Shown: positions 1 to 9,284 of the stretch, one piece after another
How positions within the stretch are numbered: the stretch's first letter is position 1
Layout of the letters: the number at the start of each line of letters is the position of its first letter
Source: an uncultured Clostridia bacterium
GTDB lineage: Bacteria > Bacillota > Clostridia > Christensenellales > Aristaeellaceae
Assembly: GCA_946536315.1 (NCBI GenBank)
Contig: CAMNEH010000007.1
Location: forward strand, 1-50,032
DNA length: 50,032 nucleotides
Direction of reading: 5' to 3'
Translations under genes and position numbers: made by a program
The notes under the pieces: model-generated
Databases searched by the model: none
What the model saw: the letters and a program-made list of their open reading frames with translations, nothing else
Told to the model about the DNA's origin: nothing

Positions 1-103
1 ATCAGCACGGAAAAGACATTTGCCAGACATGCCGCTGAATTAATCAGCGGTTCCCAAGGAAAACGTTGTGCCGCACTTTTCCGTCGCGGCGCTGAACCTT
101 CTC

Positions 104-132
104 TTGCGGATTTGAAGGATTTGTCGTATAAT
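104..132 (+). promoter_or_regulatory. Sigma-A-type promoter: TTGCGG - 17 bp - TATAAT
   Basis: -35 TTGCGG at 104-109, -10 TATAAT at 127-132, upstream of the CDS at 188 that has an aggagg RBS. Confidence 0.7.
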
Positions 133-187
133 GCTCCTGACAGGGGAAACGGATAATCACCCAAACCACCAGCAGGAGGCGATCAGC

Positions 188-796
188 ATGAGCAAACGCA
201 TCATCACCATCAGCCGTGAATTCGGCGCAGGCGGGCACACTCTGGGGAAGATGGCGGCAGAACGGCTCAATATCCCGTTTTACGACCAGGCGATCATCGA
301 TTCGGCCGTCGCCGATACCGGGTTTTCACCGGACTTTGTCCGCGAAGCCGGGGAATACGCTTCTTCCACGCACAGCTTTCTGTTCAACCTGGTACTTTCG
401 CACAGCGTCACCGCGGCGCCCGGCGGAGAGCTTTCCAATTACGACAAGATCTACATTGCCCAGGCGAAAACGATTCAGAGCCTCGCAGAGCAGTCGCCCT
501 GCGTCATCGTCGGCCGCTGCGCGGATTATATCCTGCGTGAGCGCCGCGACTGCCTGAACATTTTCGTGCATGCCGACACCGCCTACCGCCAGCAGCGGAT
601 CCTGCAGGAATACGGCGAGCGCGAGGGCAAAACCATCGCCGAACGCCTGGACGAGAAGGACAAGAAACGCATGCTGTACTACCGTCACTATACCGACCGC
701 GAATGGGGCGATATCAAGAACTATCACCTGACCATCAATACGGCCGTGATCCCGCTGGAAATGGCGGTCAACTGGATCGTGGATGCCTTCTGCTGA
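188..796 (+). CDS. Cytidylate kinase-like family protein
   Basis: N-terminus MSKRIITISREFGAGGHTLGKMAAERLNIPFYD is typical of the cytidylate-kinase-like P-loop family; ATG at 188 is preceded by caggagg, so the ORF-track start at 131 is too early. Confidence 0.85.
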   Translation: MSKRIITISREFGAGGHTLGKMAAERLNIPFYDQAIIDSAVADTGFSPDFVREAGEYASSTHSFLFNLVLSHSVTAAPGGELSNYDKIYIAQAKTIQSLAEQSPCVIVGRCADYILRERRDCLNIFVHADTAYRQQRILQEYGEREGKTIAERLDEKDKKRMLYYRHYTDREWGDIKNYHLTINTAVIPLEMAVNWIVDAFC

Positions 797-2024
797 CCGC
801 TCCGTTCGGGGCCGGATCATAGACTGCCTGCCGCAGTGCTGCGCCGCAGGCTGTTTTCTGCTGGCGCTGACCGTCACCGCGGCCCTGACCGGCCAATGGT
901 GCTGGCTGCCCAACGGCTATAACAGCTATGCCCTGCAGGCGGACGCCTGGCTGCACGGCCGGCTGGACCTCGGGCAGGATTATCCCTGGCTGGAGCTGGC
1001 AATTTATCAGGGCCGGTACTATGTCAGCTTCCCGCCGTTTCCGTCGATCGCGCTGCTGCCCTTCGCACTCTTCCTGGGGCCCAATACGCCCGACGGCATC
1101 ATCAGCGTGCTGTTCAGCCTGGCCGGCGTATGGACCTGTGTCAGTATCGCCCGGCGCTGCGGCAACGGCAGCGTGCTGGCAGTGCTGGCCACCCTCTGCC
1201 TGTATCTGGGCACCGGATACCTGTTTATCGGCCTGACCCCGGGGGTATGGTTTTTCGCGCAAACGCTGTGCTTTAACCTGTGCGTGTTCGCGCTGTACTT
1301 TGCCCTCACTGTCCGCGGGGGGCTGAGCCTGACCTGCTGGGCCTGCGCCGTCGGATGCCGGCCGATGGTCATTCTGTATCTTCCGGCACTGTTGCTGATC
1401 CTTTGGCGCAGCTATCGTCTGAAGCATCCCCGGGACAGCCTTCTGAGCGCCGTGCGCAAGCATCTGCACTGGGCCTTGGGTCCGCTGTTTTTCGGCGGCG
1501 TCTACATGCTGCTTAACGTCTGTAGGTTCGGCAATATCCTTGAATTCGGGCATAACTACCTGCCGGAGTTTCAACGCGAAGCGCAGGGGCAGTTCAGTTT
1601 CAGTTATCTGGCTGATAACGTACCCATGCTGTTCCGGCTGCCCGTATGGGATCCGGAAACTCACGCGATCCGCTTTTCCCCCTTCGAAACCTACCTGCTG
1701 CCCCTGATGAACCCCTTGGGGGTATACGCGGCGGCGCTGTGCTGCAAAAACGCCATCAGTTCCAGAGAACGGCAGGAGCGCACGCTCTGCCGGCAGTTGC
1801 TGGCGATGACGGCGGTTTATATCATCATTCTTTGCTGTCACCGCACGCTGGGCGGCTGGCAGTTCGGCAACCGCTATCTGAAAGACGTGATGCCGTTTCT
1901 TTTCTTCGGGCTATGCCAGGCCAACGCACGCAAAAAAAGCCACGCGCCCCTGGCGATGATCGCCGCGTGGAGCATTCCTCTCCACCTGATCGGGACCGTG
2001 GCCACCTGGAATTACTGGTGGTGA
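783..2024 (+). CDS. Polytopic membrane protein, possible GT-C-like glycosyltransferase
   Basis: Many hydrophobic segments; N-terminal loop NSYALQADAWLHGRLDLGQDYPWLELAIYQGRYYVSFPPFPS resembles uncharacterised GT-C-like proteins; overlaps the upstream stop by 14 bp. Confidence 0.6.
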   Translation: MPSADRSVRGRIIDCLPQCCAAGCFLLALTVTAALTGQWCWLPNGYNSYALQADAWLHGRLDLGQDYPWLELAIYQGRYYVSFPPFPSIALLPFALFLGPNTPDGIISVLFSLAGVWTCVSIARRCGNGSVLAVLATLCLYLGTGYLFIGLTPGVWFFAQTLCFNLCVFALYFALTVRGGLSLTCWACAVGCRPMVILYLPALLLILWRSYRLKHPRDSLLSAVRKHLHWALGPLFFGGVYMLLNVCRFGNILEFGHNYLPEFQREAQGQFSFSYLADNVPMLFRLPVWDPETHAIRFSPFETYLLPLMNPLGVYAAALCCKNAISSRERQERTLCRQLLAMTAVYIIILCCHRTLGGWQFGNRYLKDVMPFLFFGLCQANARKKSHAPLAMIAAWSIPLHLIGTVATWNYWW

Positions 2025-3191
2025 TCAGACACCGGCAGGAATATGCTCAAACAGATCGTTCTTCGCCTCGTCCGGGCCGACAGATGAATAATACAGTCCG
2101 AACCTGGAGCAGTCAAACCGCCCGCTGTCCTTGACCGAATACTTGCCGTTCTGCTGGCTGACATGCTTCATGAACGCTGCCTTCGCGACCTCGAGCGCCG
2201 TCCGGCCATGAAACGCCTCCAGCGGCTGCTGCCAGTCAAAAACGATCTCGTTCTCTTTCCAGAGGTGAATATACAGCTTCTTCGGCGCCGGGCCGCCACA
2301 CGCCGACGGGTCCTCGGCCAGCCGGTCGAACACGTTCATGACAGCCCGGACCGTCACCACATGCGCGCCATGTCCGTATTCGCCATGAACGTCCTGCGTC
2401 AGCACGACGTCCGGACGATAGCGCTGAATCAGCGACTGGATCCGCTCTTCCGCCGCCGTGCGTCCCCAATGCTGGTAGACGCTGCCCACCGAGTCCTTGC
2501 CGACGTCCTGGAAAGCGCCGATATCAGGATACCAGGTCACGCCCATCGTCCACAGTCCGTCGAGCAGCTCCAGCGTACGGACGGCATTCAGCGCGCCGAC
2601 CATATAGGCGACCATCACCTTCTGTTGGCGCTCGCCGGCGTAATAAGGCAGGATGCCGCCAAACCAGAGGATTTCATCGTCAGGATGGGTGGCGATCACC
2701 AGCAGCTCCGCTTGCGCATCCGGCGCCTGCCAGCGCTGTACCCAGGCGGGCAGGCGGCCAGGCGACAGCACATGCAGCCGCGCGATCTGCACGGAAGCGG
2801 CCGCGTCCAGCCTTCTCAGTCGGAACGCTTCGACCTCCCGGTCAAACGGGATCCATTCCGTTCTGAAGCGCCCCTCGCTGACGCCGATGCGCGTCCCTTC
2901 AGCATCCAGCGCTTCCATCGCGGCCGCTTCGCCGAAAAATGAGATCATGACGCCCTGACACGACGCCGGGGCAGGCGCCGCGATTTCGAGCTCCCCGGCT
3001 TTCCCCGCGGTCCAGTACTGCCGGTAATTGTCGGAGAGCAAGTAGCGTTTGTGCGACGCGTTTTCCGTCGCCGTGATCCTGCATTGTCCGGTCATATCAT
3101 GGGCCTCGCGTTCGTCCGCGAAGGCGGATGCCATATAAAGCCCCGCCAGAAGCAGCACAATGAATAATCCCGTTCTGAAATACACCCGCAT
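2025..3191 (-). CDS. Exported PIG-L family deacetylase
   Basis: N-terminal hydrophobic signal; metal motif VIATHPDDEILWFGG and HGEYGHGAHVVT. Confidence 0.85.
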   Translation of the reverse strand: MRVYFRTGLFIVLLLAGLYMASAFADEREAHDMTGQCRITATENASHKRYLLSDNYRQYWTAGKAGELEIAAPAPASCQGVMISFFGEAAAMEALDAEGTRIGVSEGRFRTEWIPFDREVEAFRLRRLDAAASVQIARLHVLSPGRLPAWVQRWQAPDAQAELLVIATHPDDEILWFGGILPYYAGERQQKVMVAYMVGALNAVRTLELLDGLWTMGVTWYPDIGAFQDVGKDSVGSVYQHWGRTAAEERIQSLIQRYRPDVVLTQDVHGEYGHGAHVVTVRAVMNVFDRLAEDPSACGGPAPKKLYIHLWKENEIVFDWQQPLEAFHGRTALEVAKAAFMKHVSQQNGKYSVKDSGRFDCSRFGLYYSSVGPDEAKNDLFEHIPAGV

Positions 3192-3216
3192 CCCGTTGAC
3201 CGTCCCTCAAGGCCTG

Positions 3217-3813
3217 TTATTTGCCGATGATCTGATACAGCCAGTACTTTCCCCAGCCAAGGGCTTCCCGCCCGCGATTCTTCAGCCAGTATTCCGGCAG
3301 CGTGGCCGCGGGCATGCCGTAGGCGTCCAGTCCCTGGTCCCTGGCGATCCGCACCGCACGCGCCACATGGTAATCACTCGTCACGATCAGTACCTTGTCC
3401 GGCCGGCGATCCAGCATCGATACTGCGTTCCGGATGTTTTCCCGGGTATCCGCGGAAGTGGTTTCCGCCAGCACGTCGGATGACGGCACGCCGCGCGCGA
3501 TGAGCCATTCGGCCATGACCTGCCCCTCCGGCGCCGGCTCCTGCCCGGCCTGGCCGCCGCAGCAGACGATCAGCTGCGGCTGGCGCTGATATGCGCTGAG
3601 CGCCGCCTCCAGGCGGAATTCGAGCTGCACGCTCGGCGTGCCGTCCGGTTTCACCTGCGCGCCGAGTACGATCATAACGTCGGTCGCGGGCGGTTCCTCA
3701 ATATGGCTTTCCGCGTAGCAGACCCATGCGAACAGGGCGGCATACACGAGCATCAGCAGGCCGATGCCGATCAAAGCCCACAGGATCAGGCGATGGAATA
3801 CAGTATGTTTCAT
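3217..3813 (-). CDS. YdcF/SanA/ElyC-like DUF218 protein
   Basis: N-terminal TM followed by TDVMIVLGAQVKPDGTPSVQLEFRLEAAL, E-T-S-A-D-T-R-E-N motif, and VTSDYHVARAVRIARDQGL. Confidence 0.85.
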   Translation of the reverse strand: MKHTVFHRLILWALIGIGLLMLVYAALFAWVCYAESHIEEPPATDVMIVLGAQVKPDGTPSVQLEFRLEAALSAYQRQPQLIVCCGGQAGQEPAPEGQVMAEWLIARGVPSSDVLAETTSADTRENIRNAVSMLDRRPDKVLIVTSDYHVARAVRIARDQGLDAYGMPAATLPEYWLKNRGREALGWGKYWLYQIIGK

Positions 3814-4541
3814 TCGTTTTTCTCCGGATCTGGATTCAGCATGCCCGTCTGGGCAAAGCTGTAGGTGCCGTCCGTGCCGACGATCACATGATCATACAGC
3901 ACGATATTCAGGTCTCCCATGATTCGCTTCAGCTGATGCGTCAGTCGTATGTCCTGCGCTGAGGGCGCGGATGTCTGGCCCGGATGATTGTGAGAGATCA
4001 CCGCACCGGAGGCGTTCTGCCTGAGCAGTGTCGCGATCACCTCGCGGGGATACACCGGTACTTCGTCCAGCGTGCCCTCGGCCAGAACGCGCGCGTCAAT
4101 GAGCTTCAGCTGGCTGTCGAGACTGATCAGATAGAATTTTTCGACGGTCACGCCCCTGAACAGCGCCCAGCAGTAATCGCGCACCCGCCTGTAGCTGTCC
4201 AGCGCCGTGCGCGGCTTCAGCCGGTCGTTTTCATACTGCCGGAACATCGGCAGCAGCATGGCGATCAGCTGCGCTGTCCTGAGGCCGATTTCATCCACAG
4301 CTGTCAATTCGTCCACCGGCGCCTCCAGAACGGCGTGCAGCGAGCCGAAATGATCCAGCAATCGGTGTGCGATCGGATTGGTATCCTTTCGCGGAATCGC
4401 GTAGGTCAGCAGCAGTTCCAGCGCCTCGTGCGGGGCAAAGCTGTCCATGCCCCTGTCGCGTTCGAAGCGCTGCCGAAGGCGTTCCCGGTGCCCGGCATGC
4501 TCCGACATGGGCGTATTCTCTCCCGAATGAAGCGTGCTCAT
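3810..4541 (-). CDS. radC: RadC family protein (JAB/MPN domain)
   Basis: HhH-type N-terminus and AVISHNHPGQTSAPSAQDIRLTHQLKRIMGDLNIVLYDHVIVG JAMM motif; ATGA overlaps with both neighbours. Confidence 0.92.
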   Translation of the reverse strand: MSTLHSGENTPMSEHAGHRERLRQRFERDRGMDSFAPHEALELLLTYAIPRKDTNPIAHRLLDHFGSLHAVLEAPVDELTAVDEIGLRTAQLIAMLLPMFRQYENDRLKPRTALDSYRRVRDYCWALFRGVTVEKFYLISLDSQLKLIDARVLAEGTLDEVPVYPREVIATLLRQNASGAVISHNHPGQTSAPSAQDIRLTHQLKRIMGDLNIVLYDHVIVGTDGTYSFAQTGMLNPDPEKNE

Positions 4542-6109
4542 GTGTCCTCAAAGGAACGGACTTCGGTCTGTTCCGTCCGTTCGCCCGTGATGCCCTCGAT
4601 GCTGACCCGATGCAGGATGAGCCTGTCCACATACCGCGCCACAATGCCCTTGCCGGCGCAGGGCTCGATCCCGCCCGCCATCGCAGGCACAAACGGCTTG
4701 GCCGCCGGATCGAAGGAGAAGCGGCAGTCATCCAGCTCGACCCGCGCTACCGGCCGCTCCGGCAGGCCCAGGATATAGGCGACGCACGCAGCGCAGCCTG
4801 TCGCTGTGACTGATTTGTAAATGACGCTTCCCACAGTTGGCGTTGTATCGTCGACCGGCTGCGGATCGCAGCTCTGCACATAGGGCGTTTTGCCGTCCGG
4901 ATCGCAGTGGTACATGGCGTTCACCACCAGAGGCACCTTAACGCCCTCCATGACAACGTTTTCAAACAGAATACGGTCTGCAACGGCGTCCTTGCCGCGT
5001 CCGCGCCGGGTTTTGATGCGCAGACCGCGGTCGTTGCCGATCATCCGGCAGTGGTGGACCCGCACGTCCAGGACGCCGCCCGCCATTTCACTGCCGACGG
5101 TCACGCCGCCATGCCCGTCCTTCATCAAACACCATGCGATCTCAATGTCCTGGCAGGGCGTGCGGTAGGTCCTGCCCATATAGATCTTGCCCGACTTCAG
5201 CGCGATACAGTCGTCCCCGACCGAAAACACCGTTCCGTACATCCGTACATGAGCGCAGCTTTCCGGATCGAAGCCGTCGGTGTTCGGGCTGATGGCCGGT
5301 GCTTCGATCCTGAGGCTAAGGAAGGTCAGCTCCTCCGAAAACGTGGGGTGGAGATTCCAGGCAGGGCTGTTCCTGAACGTGAGCCCCTGAAGCGTGATAT
5401 GGTCGCAGTCCCGCAGGTAAAACAGCCTGGGCCGGTAGGGGCCGACGGGTTTCCGATGGTGTTTTGACCACCACTCTCCCTGATCAGCGCAGCCGTCGAT
5501 CACGCCTTCCCCGATGACGCAGACGTCGCTGACGCCAATGCCTGTGAGCGCCGCCGCGTACATATCCAGCGGATTGCCCTCCCAGGTCCCCAGCAGCACC
5601 TCGCCCGTCTCATCCGTGGTCCTCGTCATGCCCGGGAGCACGGGAAAGCGCGGGACCTCGGTGGTCAGCCTGAGCGTGGCCTGCTTTTTAAGCTCAATCA
5701 TGATATGGCTCTTCAGGAACAGCGGCCCCGTCCGATACTCGCCCGGCGGCAGGAGCACACGCCCGCCCGCCGGACAGCACAAAATCGCCGCCTGGATCGC
5801 CGCGGTATCGTCCGTCTGCCCGTCGCCTTTCGCGCCGAAGCGGCGCACGTCCATGGTGCAGACATCCGGCGGCGTCGTGAACGACAGCGTCTCCGCTGTC
5901 CCATCGGTCTCGAAGACCAGCGTATACGCGGTTTGCGGCCAAAGCCCGAATACTGAAACGACAGACTCACGCCCGTGCGGCAGCTCCTGCCCGTTCAGCG
6001 TCAGCCGGTAAGGCTGCCGGGCATAGTAATCGCCCTGTTCGTCGACCAGGATCGCACAGCTGCGGGCGGAAACGAAAACCAGTCGCATACCGATCCTTTC
6101 CTGGGTCAT
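4538..6109 (-). CDS. Glycoside hydrolase family 28 (polygalacturonase-like)
   Basis: FGAKGDGQTDDTAAIQAAI, SPNTDGFDPESC, GDDCIALKSG and RIKTRRGRG motifs. Confidence 0.92.
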   Translation of the reverse strand: MTQERIGMRLVFVSARSCAILVDEQGDYYARQPYRLTLNGQELPHGRESVVSVFGLWPQTAYTLVFETDGTAETLSFTTPPDVCTMDVRRFGAKGDGQTDDTAAIQAAILCCPAGGRVLLPPGEYRTGPLFLKSHIMIELKKQATLRLTTEVPRFPVLPGMTRTTDETGEVLLGTWEGNPLDMYAAALTGIGVSDVCVIGEGVIDGCADQGEWWSKHHRKPVGPYRPRLFYLRDCDHITLQGLTFRNSPAWNLHPTFSEELTFLSLRIEAPAISPNTDGFDPESCAHVRMYGTVFSVGDDCIALKSGKIYMGRTYRTPCQDIEIAWCLMKDGHGGVTVGSEMAGGVLDVRVHHCRMIGNDRGLRIKTRRGRGKDAVADRILFENVVMEGVKVPLVVNAMYHCDPDGKTPYVQSCDPQPVDDTTPTVGSVIYKSVTATGCAACVAYILGLPERPVARVELDDCRFSFDPAAKPFVPAMAGGIEPCAGKGIVARYVDRLILHRVSIEGITGERTEQTEVRSFEDT

Positions 6110-6163
6110 TGCCAGTTGATAATGGGAACATCAAAGAGCCGTATGCGGCTTCAGCGATTCCAT

Positions 6164-6207
6164 AAAAGACGAGGAGGAGATCCGTCAGATTTCCTCCTCT
6201 CTGCGTC
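6164..6207 (-). terminator. Rho-independent terminator downstream of the 6224-6697 gene
   Basis: On the minus strand GACGCAGAGAGGAGGA...TCTCCTCCTCGTC forms a hairpin followed by TTTTAT. Confidence 0.55.
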
Positions 6208-6223
6208 TGGGGAATCGATTGCT

Positions 6224-6697
6224 TCAGTCCGCCCGGCGGTTCAGCACTTCACTCATGATCACGCCGTTCAGCACGCGATCCGCCGTAAAGCTGACCGCGA
6301 TGGCCGGCGCGGCCTGCGCCACGGATTCGTCAGCATCAGAAAGACGGGCTTCATACAGATCGTCATGGCACGGGTCTACACCTTCATCGCCAAAGGACGT
6401 TCCCTGATAAAACGCGGGCTCCTCCGTGGCAGGCGTCTGAGGCTGAGCCGGCGCCGCCTTGACGCTGGGAGCCTTGCCAGCCGCCTCATCGGCGAACAGC
6501 ACGCTGACCACTTTCTTCAGCTGCTCCTGGGTCAGTTTCCCGGCGGGCTTTTCGGGCTTCTTCGCGGAAACCGCTGCGGAAACGTGCGGTTGCTGCGCCT
6601 GACGCTGCGTGGAAGGCGTCTTCCCGCGCTGCTTTTTGTTTCCGCCGATAAGCCCGAAGATCACCCACAGAATCACGATCAAATAGAAATATTCCAT
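6224..6697 (-). CDS. Small single-TM hypothetical protein
   Basis: N-terminal TM MEYFYLIVILWVIFGLIGG, Lys/Gln/Pro-rich linker; GGGAG RBS upstream of the ATG. Confidence 0.6.
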   Translation of the reverse strand: MEYFYLIVILWVIFGLIGGNKKQRGKTPSTQRQAQQPHVSAAVSAKKPEKPAGKLTQEQLKKVVSVLFADEAAGKAPSVKAAPAQPQTPATEEPAFYQGTSFGDEGVDPCHDDLYEARLSDADESVAQAAPAIAVSFTADRVLNGVIMSEVLNRRAD

Positions 6698-6753
6698 GTG
6701 AATCTCCCGTTCAATGCGCGAAATCGCCGCTTGTCAGGCAAATGCCGGAAGGA

Positions 6754-7749
6754 TCAGCCTTTCTTGTGCGGATCCGCGCCGGCAGGCGCCGCCGGCTGCG
6801 CGGCGTGCGCGATGCCGTTCCGCATTTCCGTATCCGCGATGGTGTTCTGCATTTTGTAATAATCCATCACGCCCAGCTTGCCGGATTTCAGCGCCTCTGC
6901 CATTGCCAGCGGCACCTGCGCTTCCGCCTCGACGACCTTCGCGCGCATCTCCTGCACGGCCGCCTTCATTTCCTGCTCATGCGCGACTGCCATCGCCCGG
7001 CGCTCCTCCGCCTTGGCCTGGGCGATGCGGCGGTCAGCCTCCGCCTGATCCATCTGGAGCTGCGCGCCGACGTTGCGGCCGACGTCCACATCAGCGATAT
7101 CGATGGACAGGATCTCATAAGCCGTGCCGGCGTCGAGGCCCTTGCCCAGCACGGTCTGGGAAATCAGGTCAGGGTTTTCCAGCACCGCTTCGTGGGAGAG
7201 CGAAGAGCCGATGGTCGTGACGATGCCCTCGCCGATACGCGCGATGATGGTCTCCTCACCAGCGCCGCCCACCAGGCGGTCGATATTGGTGCGCACCGTC
7301 ACACGCGCCTTGGCGCGCAGCTCGATGCCGTCCTTCGCGATCGCGGCCACGGGCGGCGTTTCGATAACCTTGGGCACGACGCTCATCTGAACCGCCTCCA
7401 GCACGTTCCTGCCGGCCAGGTCGATCGCGCAGGAGGTTTTGAAGGCGAGATTGATCCCCGCCTGATGCGCCGAAATCAGCGCGCTGACCACTCGCTCGAC
7501 GTTGCCGCCGGCCAGATAGTGGTTCTCAAGCTCGTCGGTCGTCAGTTCCAGGCCGGCCTTGCGGGCGCGGATATAGCTGTCCACGATTTTGGGCGGCGAG
7601 ATGTGCCTGAGCCGCATGCCGATGAGCGCGGAGATGCGCACCGGCACGCCGGACGCGCGGGCGCGGATCCACAGCCCGACCGGAAAAATGGCAAAAAAGA
7701 GAATCAAAACGAAGAAAACTACGACGACTGTAAATACATAGGGTATCAT
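6754..7749 (-). CDS. floA: Flotillin-like protein FloA
   Basis: [69 protein letters not shown] and the SPFH region match FloA; GGAGG sits 8 nt before the ATG at 7749. Confidence 0.93.
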   Translation of the reverse strand: MIPYVFTVVVVFFVLILFFAIFPVGLWIRARASGVPVRISALIGMRLRHISPPKIVDSYIRARKAGLELTTDELENHYLAGGNVERVVSALISAHQAGINLAFKTSCAIDLAGRNVLEAVQMSVVPKVIETPPVAAIAKDGIELRAKARVTVRTNIDRLVGGAGEETIIARIGEGIVTTIGSSLSHEAVLENPDLISQTVLGKGLDAGTAYEILSIDIADVDVGRNVGAQLQMDQAEADRRIAQAKAEERRAMAVAHEQEMKAAVQEMRAKVVEAEAQVPLAMAEALKSGKLGVMDYYKMQNTIADTEMRNGIAHAAQPAAPAGADPHKKG

Positions 7750-7801
7750 GATATCCGCCTCCACATTCTCAGATTATGCAGAAACACTGTACCGCATGTT
7801 A

Positions 7802-7830
7802 TTTATACCATTTATTTTGCGGCATGTCAA
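7802..7830 (-). promoter_or_regulatory. Promoter for floA: TTGACA - 17 bp - TATAAA
   Basis: Reverse complement of tgtcaa (7825-7830) and tttata (7802-7807). Confidence 0.65.
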
Positions 7831-7857
7831 TCTTCCTGTAAACGTTTCCGCTATTTA

Positions 7858-7886
7858 TTGACGAAAAACAGTTTTCGTAATAAAAT
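7858..7886 (+). promoter_or_regulatory. Promoter for the envelope cluster: TTGACG - 17 bp - TAAAAT
   Basis: -35 at 7858-7863, -10 at 7881-7886; the spacer contains the inverted repeat acgaaaa-acag-ttttcgt (7861-7878). Confidence 0.65.
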
Positions 7887-7921
7887 TGAGACGATTCATT
7901 TCAACGGGAGTGATTCTGACG

Positions 7922-9280
7922 ATGATCAGCGTACGGAAATGCCTTGCATTCACGATACTTTTGATGATGATGTCCGTCAGCGCCATGGCGCTGGAGGTGA
8001 CCGTGCTGGACGAAGACGGCCGAGAAGCCGTCATGACCGGGTTTGAGCATGACGGACTGCCCGCGTGGTGGGCAGAGCTGCCGGAGGGCAGCGCCTTTGA
8101 CGGGCTCAGCGTCCGGCTTTCTGATGACAGCGGCGAGCCCGCCTCATTCACCGTCTCTCTGCCCGACGCCGGCGCAGATTATGACAGTGGGGCATATGCG
8201 GTGTTTTCTTTTCACGAACAGGAAATCCGCCTGTTTGCCAGCCACCTCGCCTACGCCCCCGCCGCTGACGGCGTGCGCAGCGTCCGCGCCGTCGGACAGT
8301 GGGCGCGCCTGCTGACCAACGCGCAGCTGCTCGCCCGACCGGACGCTCAGGCCGACGTCCTCGGCACCATCGACAGCTCGACGCGGTTCTTCCTGCTGTA
8401 TACATGCAGGAACAGGGGCACCGAATACGCCTGCGTCCGCGTCGCGGGCCAGACCTGCTTTCTGAAATCCGAGGATGTGCGCGTGCTGAGCGAGGCCACT
8501 TCGCTCAATCTGGACGCGCGGCTCCTTTCCGAACGCCGAAGCGCCGATGATGTGCGCTTCGCGCGCGCCGCCTATCAGGCCAATATCCGCTCCGCGATCG
8601 GCACCTCAAAGGACGCGATCATCGGTACAGTGCCCATCGACAGCCTGCTGCTGGTCCTGACCAGCGTCACGCTGGACAGGGTCGTCTATGACCTGGTCTA
8701 TGTGCCTGAAACCGCCGCCGTCGGCTTTGCGCATGACACCCAGCTGGCCGCGCTGACCGACGCGGAAGCCGCTGCCCTGCTGGCGGACCGGGAGTCCGGC
8801 GGGACCGACGCCCCAAGAGCCGGCGCCACCAACCGGGCGGTGCCGCTGCTCGCTTACCCCGCCTCGGACGCCGGCATCATCCAGTCCCTTGCGTCCGGTA
8901 CGGGCGTCACGGTATATGCCGCGGTGGATTCGCCTGAAGGGCGTTTCTGGCTGGCGGAAGCCGGGGAACAATTGGGCTATCTGCCCGACAGCGCGCTGAC
9001 CCTGACCGGCGGCACGCCGGACACGCAGAAGTCCCTCACTGTCCAGGCCAGCCTGGAAGACGCCTTGTACAGCCAGCGCATGACCGTCGCGGTGCGTGAA
9101 GCGCTGCTGTACCAGCAGCCTTCCTATACCGCCGCCTGCGCGGCGCGTCTGTCCGATGGTGCTGTGGTCACCGTGCTGGCCGGAGAAGCCGGCTGGCTGC
9201 AGGTCAGCGCTGCGGATCAGATCGGCTGGCTGCCCGCCGAATACGTATCGCCTGTCCGTCTTGGCGCCATGGAGGAATGA
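7922..9280 (+). CDS. Exported protein with several SH3-like modules
   Basis: Signal peptide MISVRKCLAFTILLMMMSVSAMA; about four degenerate SH3b-like modules such as AVREALLYQQPSYTAACAARLSDGAVVTVLAGEAGWLQVSAADQIGWLPAEYV. Confidence 0.7.
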   Translation: MISVRKCLAFTILLMMMSVSAMALEVTVLDEDGREAVMTGFEHDGLPAWWAELPEGSAFDGLSVRLSDDSGEPASFTVSLPDAGADYDSGAYAVFSFHEQEIRLFASHLAYAPAADGVRSVRAVGQWARLLTNAQLLARPDAQADVLGTIDSSTRFFLLYTCRNRGTEYACVRVAGQTCFLKSEDVRVLSEATSLNLDARLLSERRSADDVRFARAAYQANIRSAIGTSKDAIIGTVPIDSLLLVLTSVTLDRVVYDLVYVPETAAVGFAHDTQLAALTDAEAAALLADRESGGTDAPRAGATNRAVPLLAYPASDAGIIQSLASGTGVTVYAAVDSPEGRFWLAEAGEQLGYLPDSALTLTGGTPDTQKSLTVQASLEDALYSQRMTVAVREALLYQQPSYTAACAARLSDGAVVTVLAGEAGWLQVSAADQIGWLPAEYVSPVRLGAMEE

Positions 9281-9284
9281 GGAC

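Noticed and set aside
44-238. 64-aa minus-strand ORF at the window start
   Set aside because: Overlaps the predicted promoter and start of the cytidylate-kinase-like gene; no RBS or family.
768-1841. 357-aa minus-strand ORF opposite the membrane protein
   Set aside because: Gln/Arg-rich antisense shadow; the plus-strand frame has coherent TM segments.
2025-6109. Possible defence island based on RadC (JAB domain)
   Set aside because: No nuclease, ubiquitin-like, E1/E2, reverse transcriptase or phage gene nearby; RadC here is the ordinary housekeeping type.
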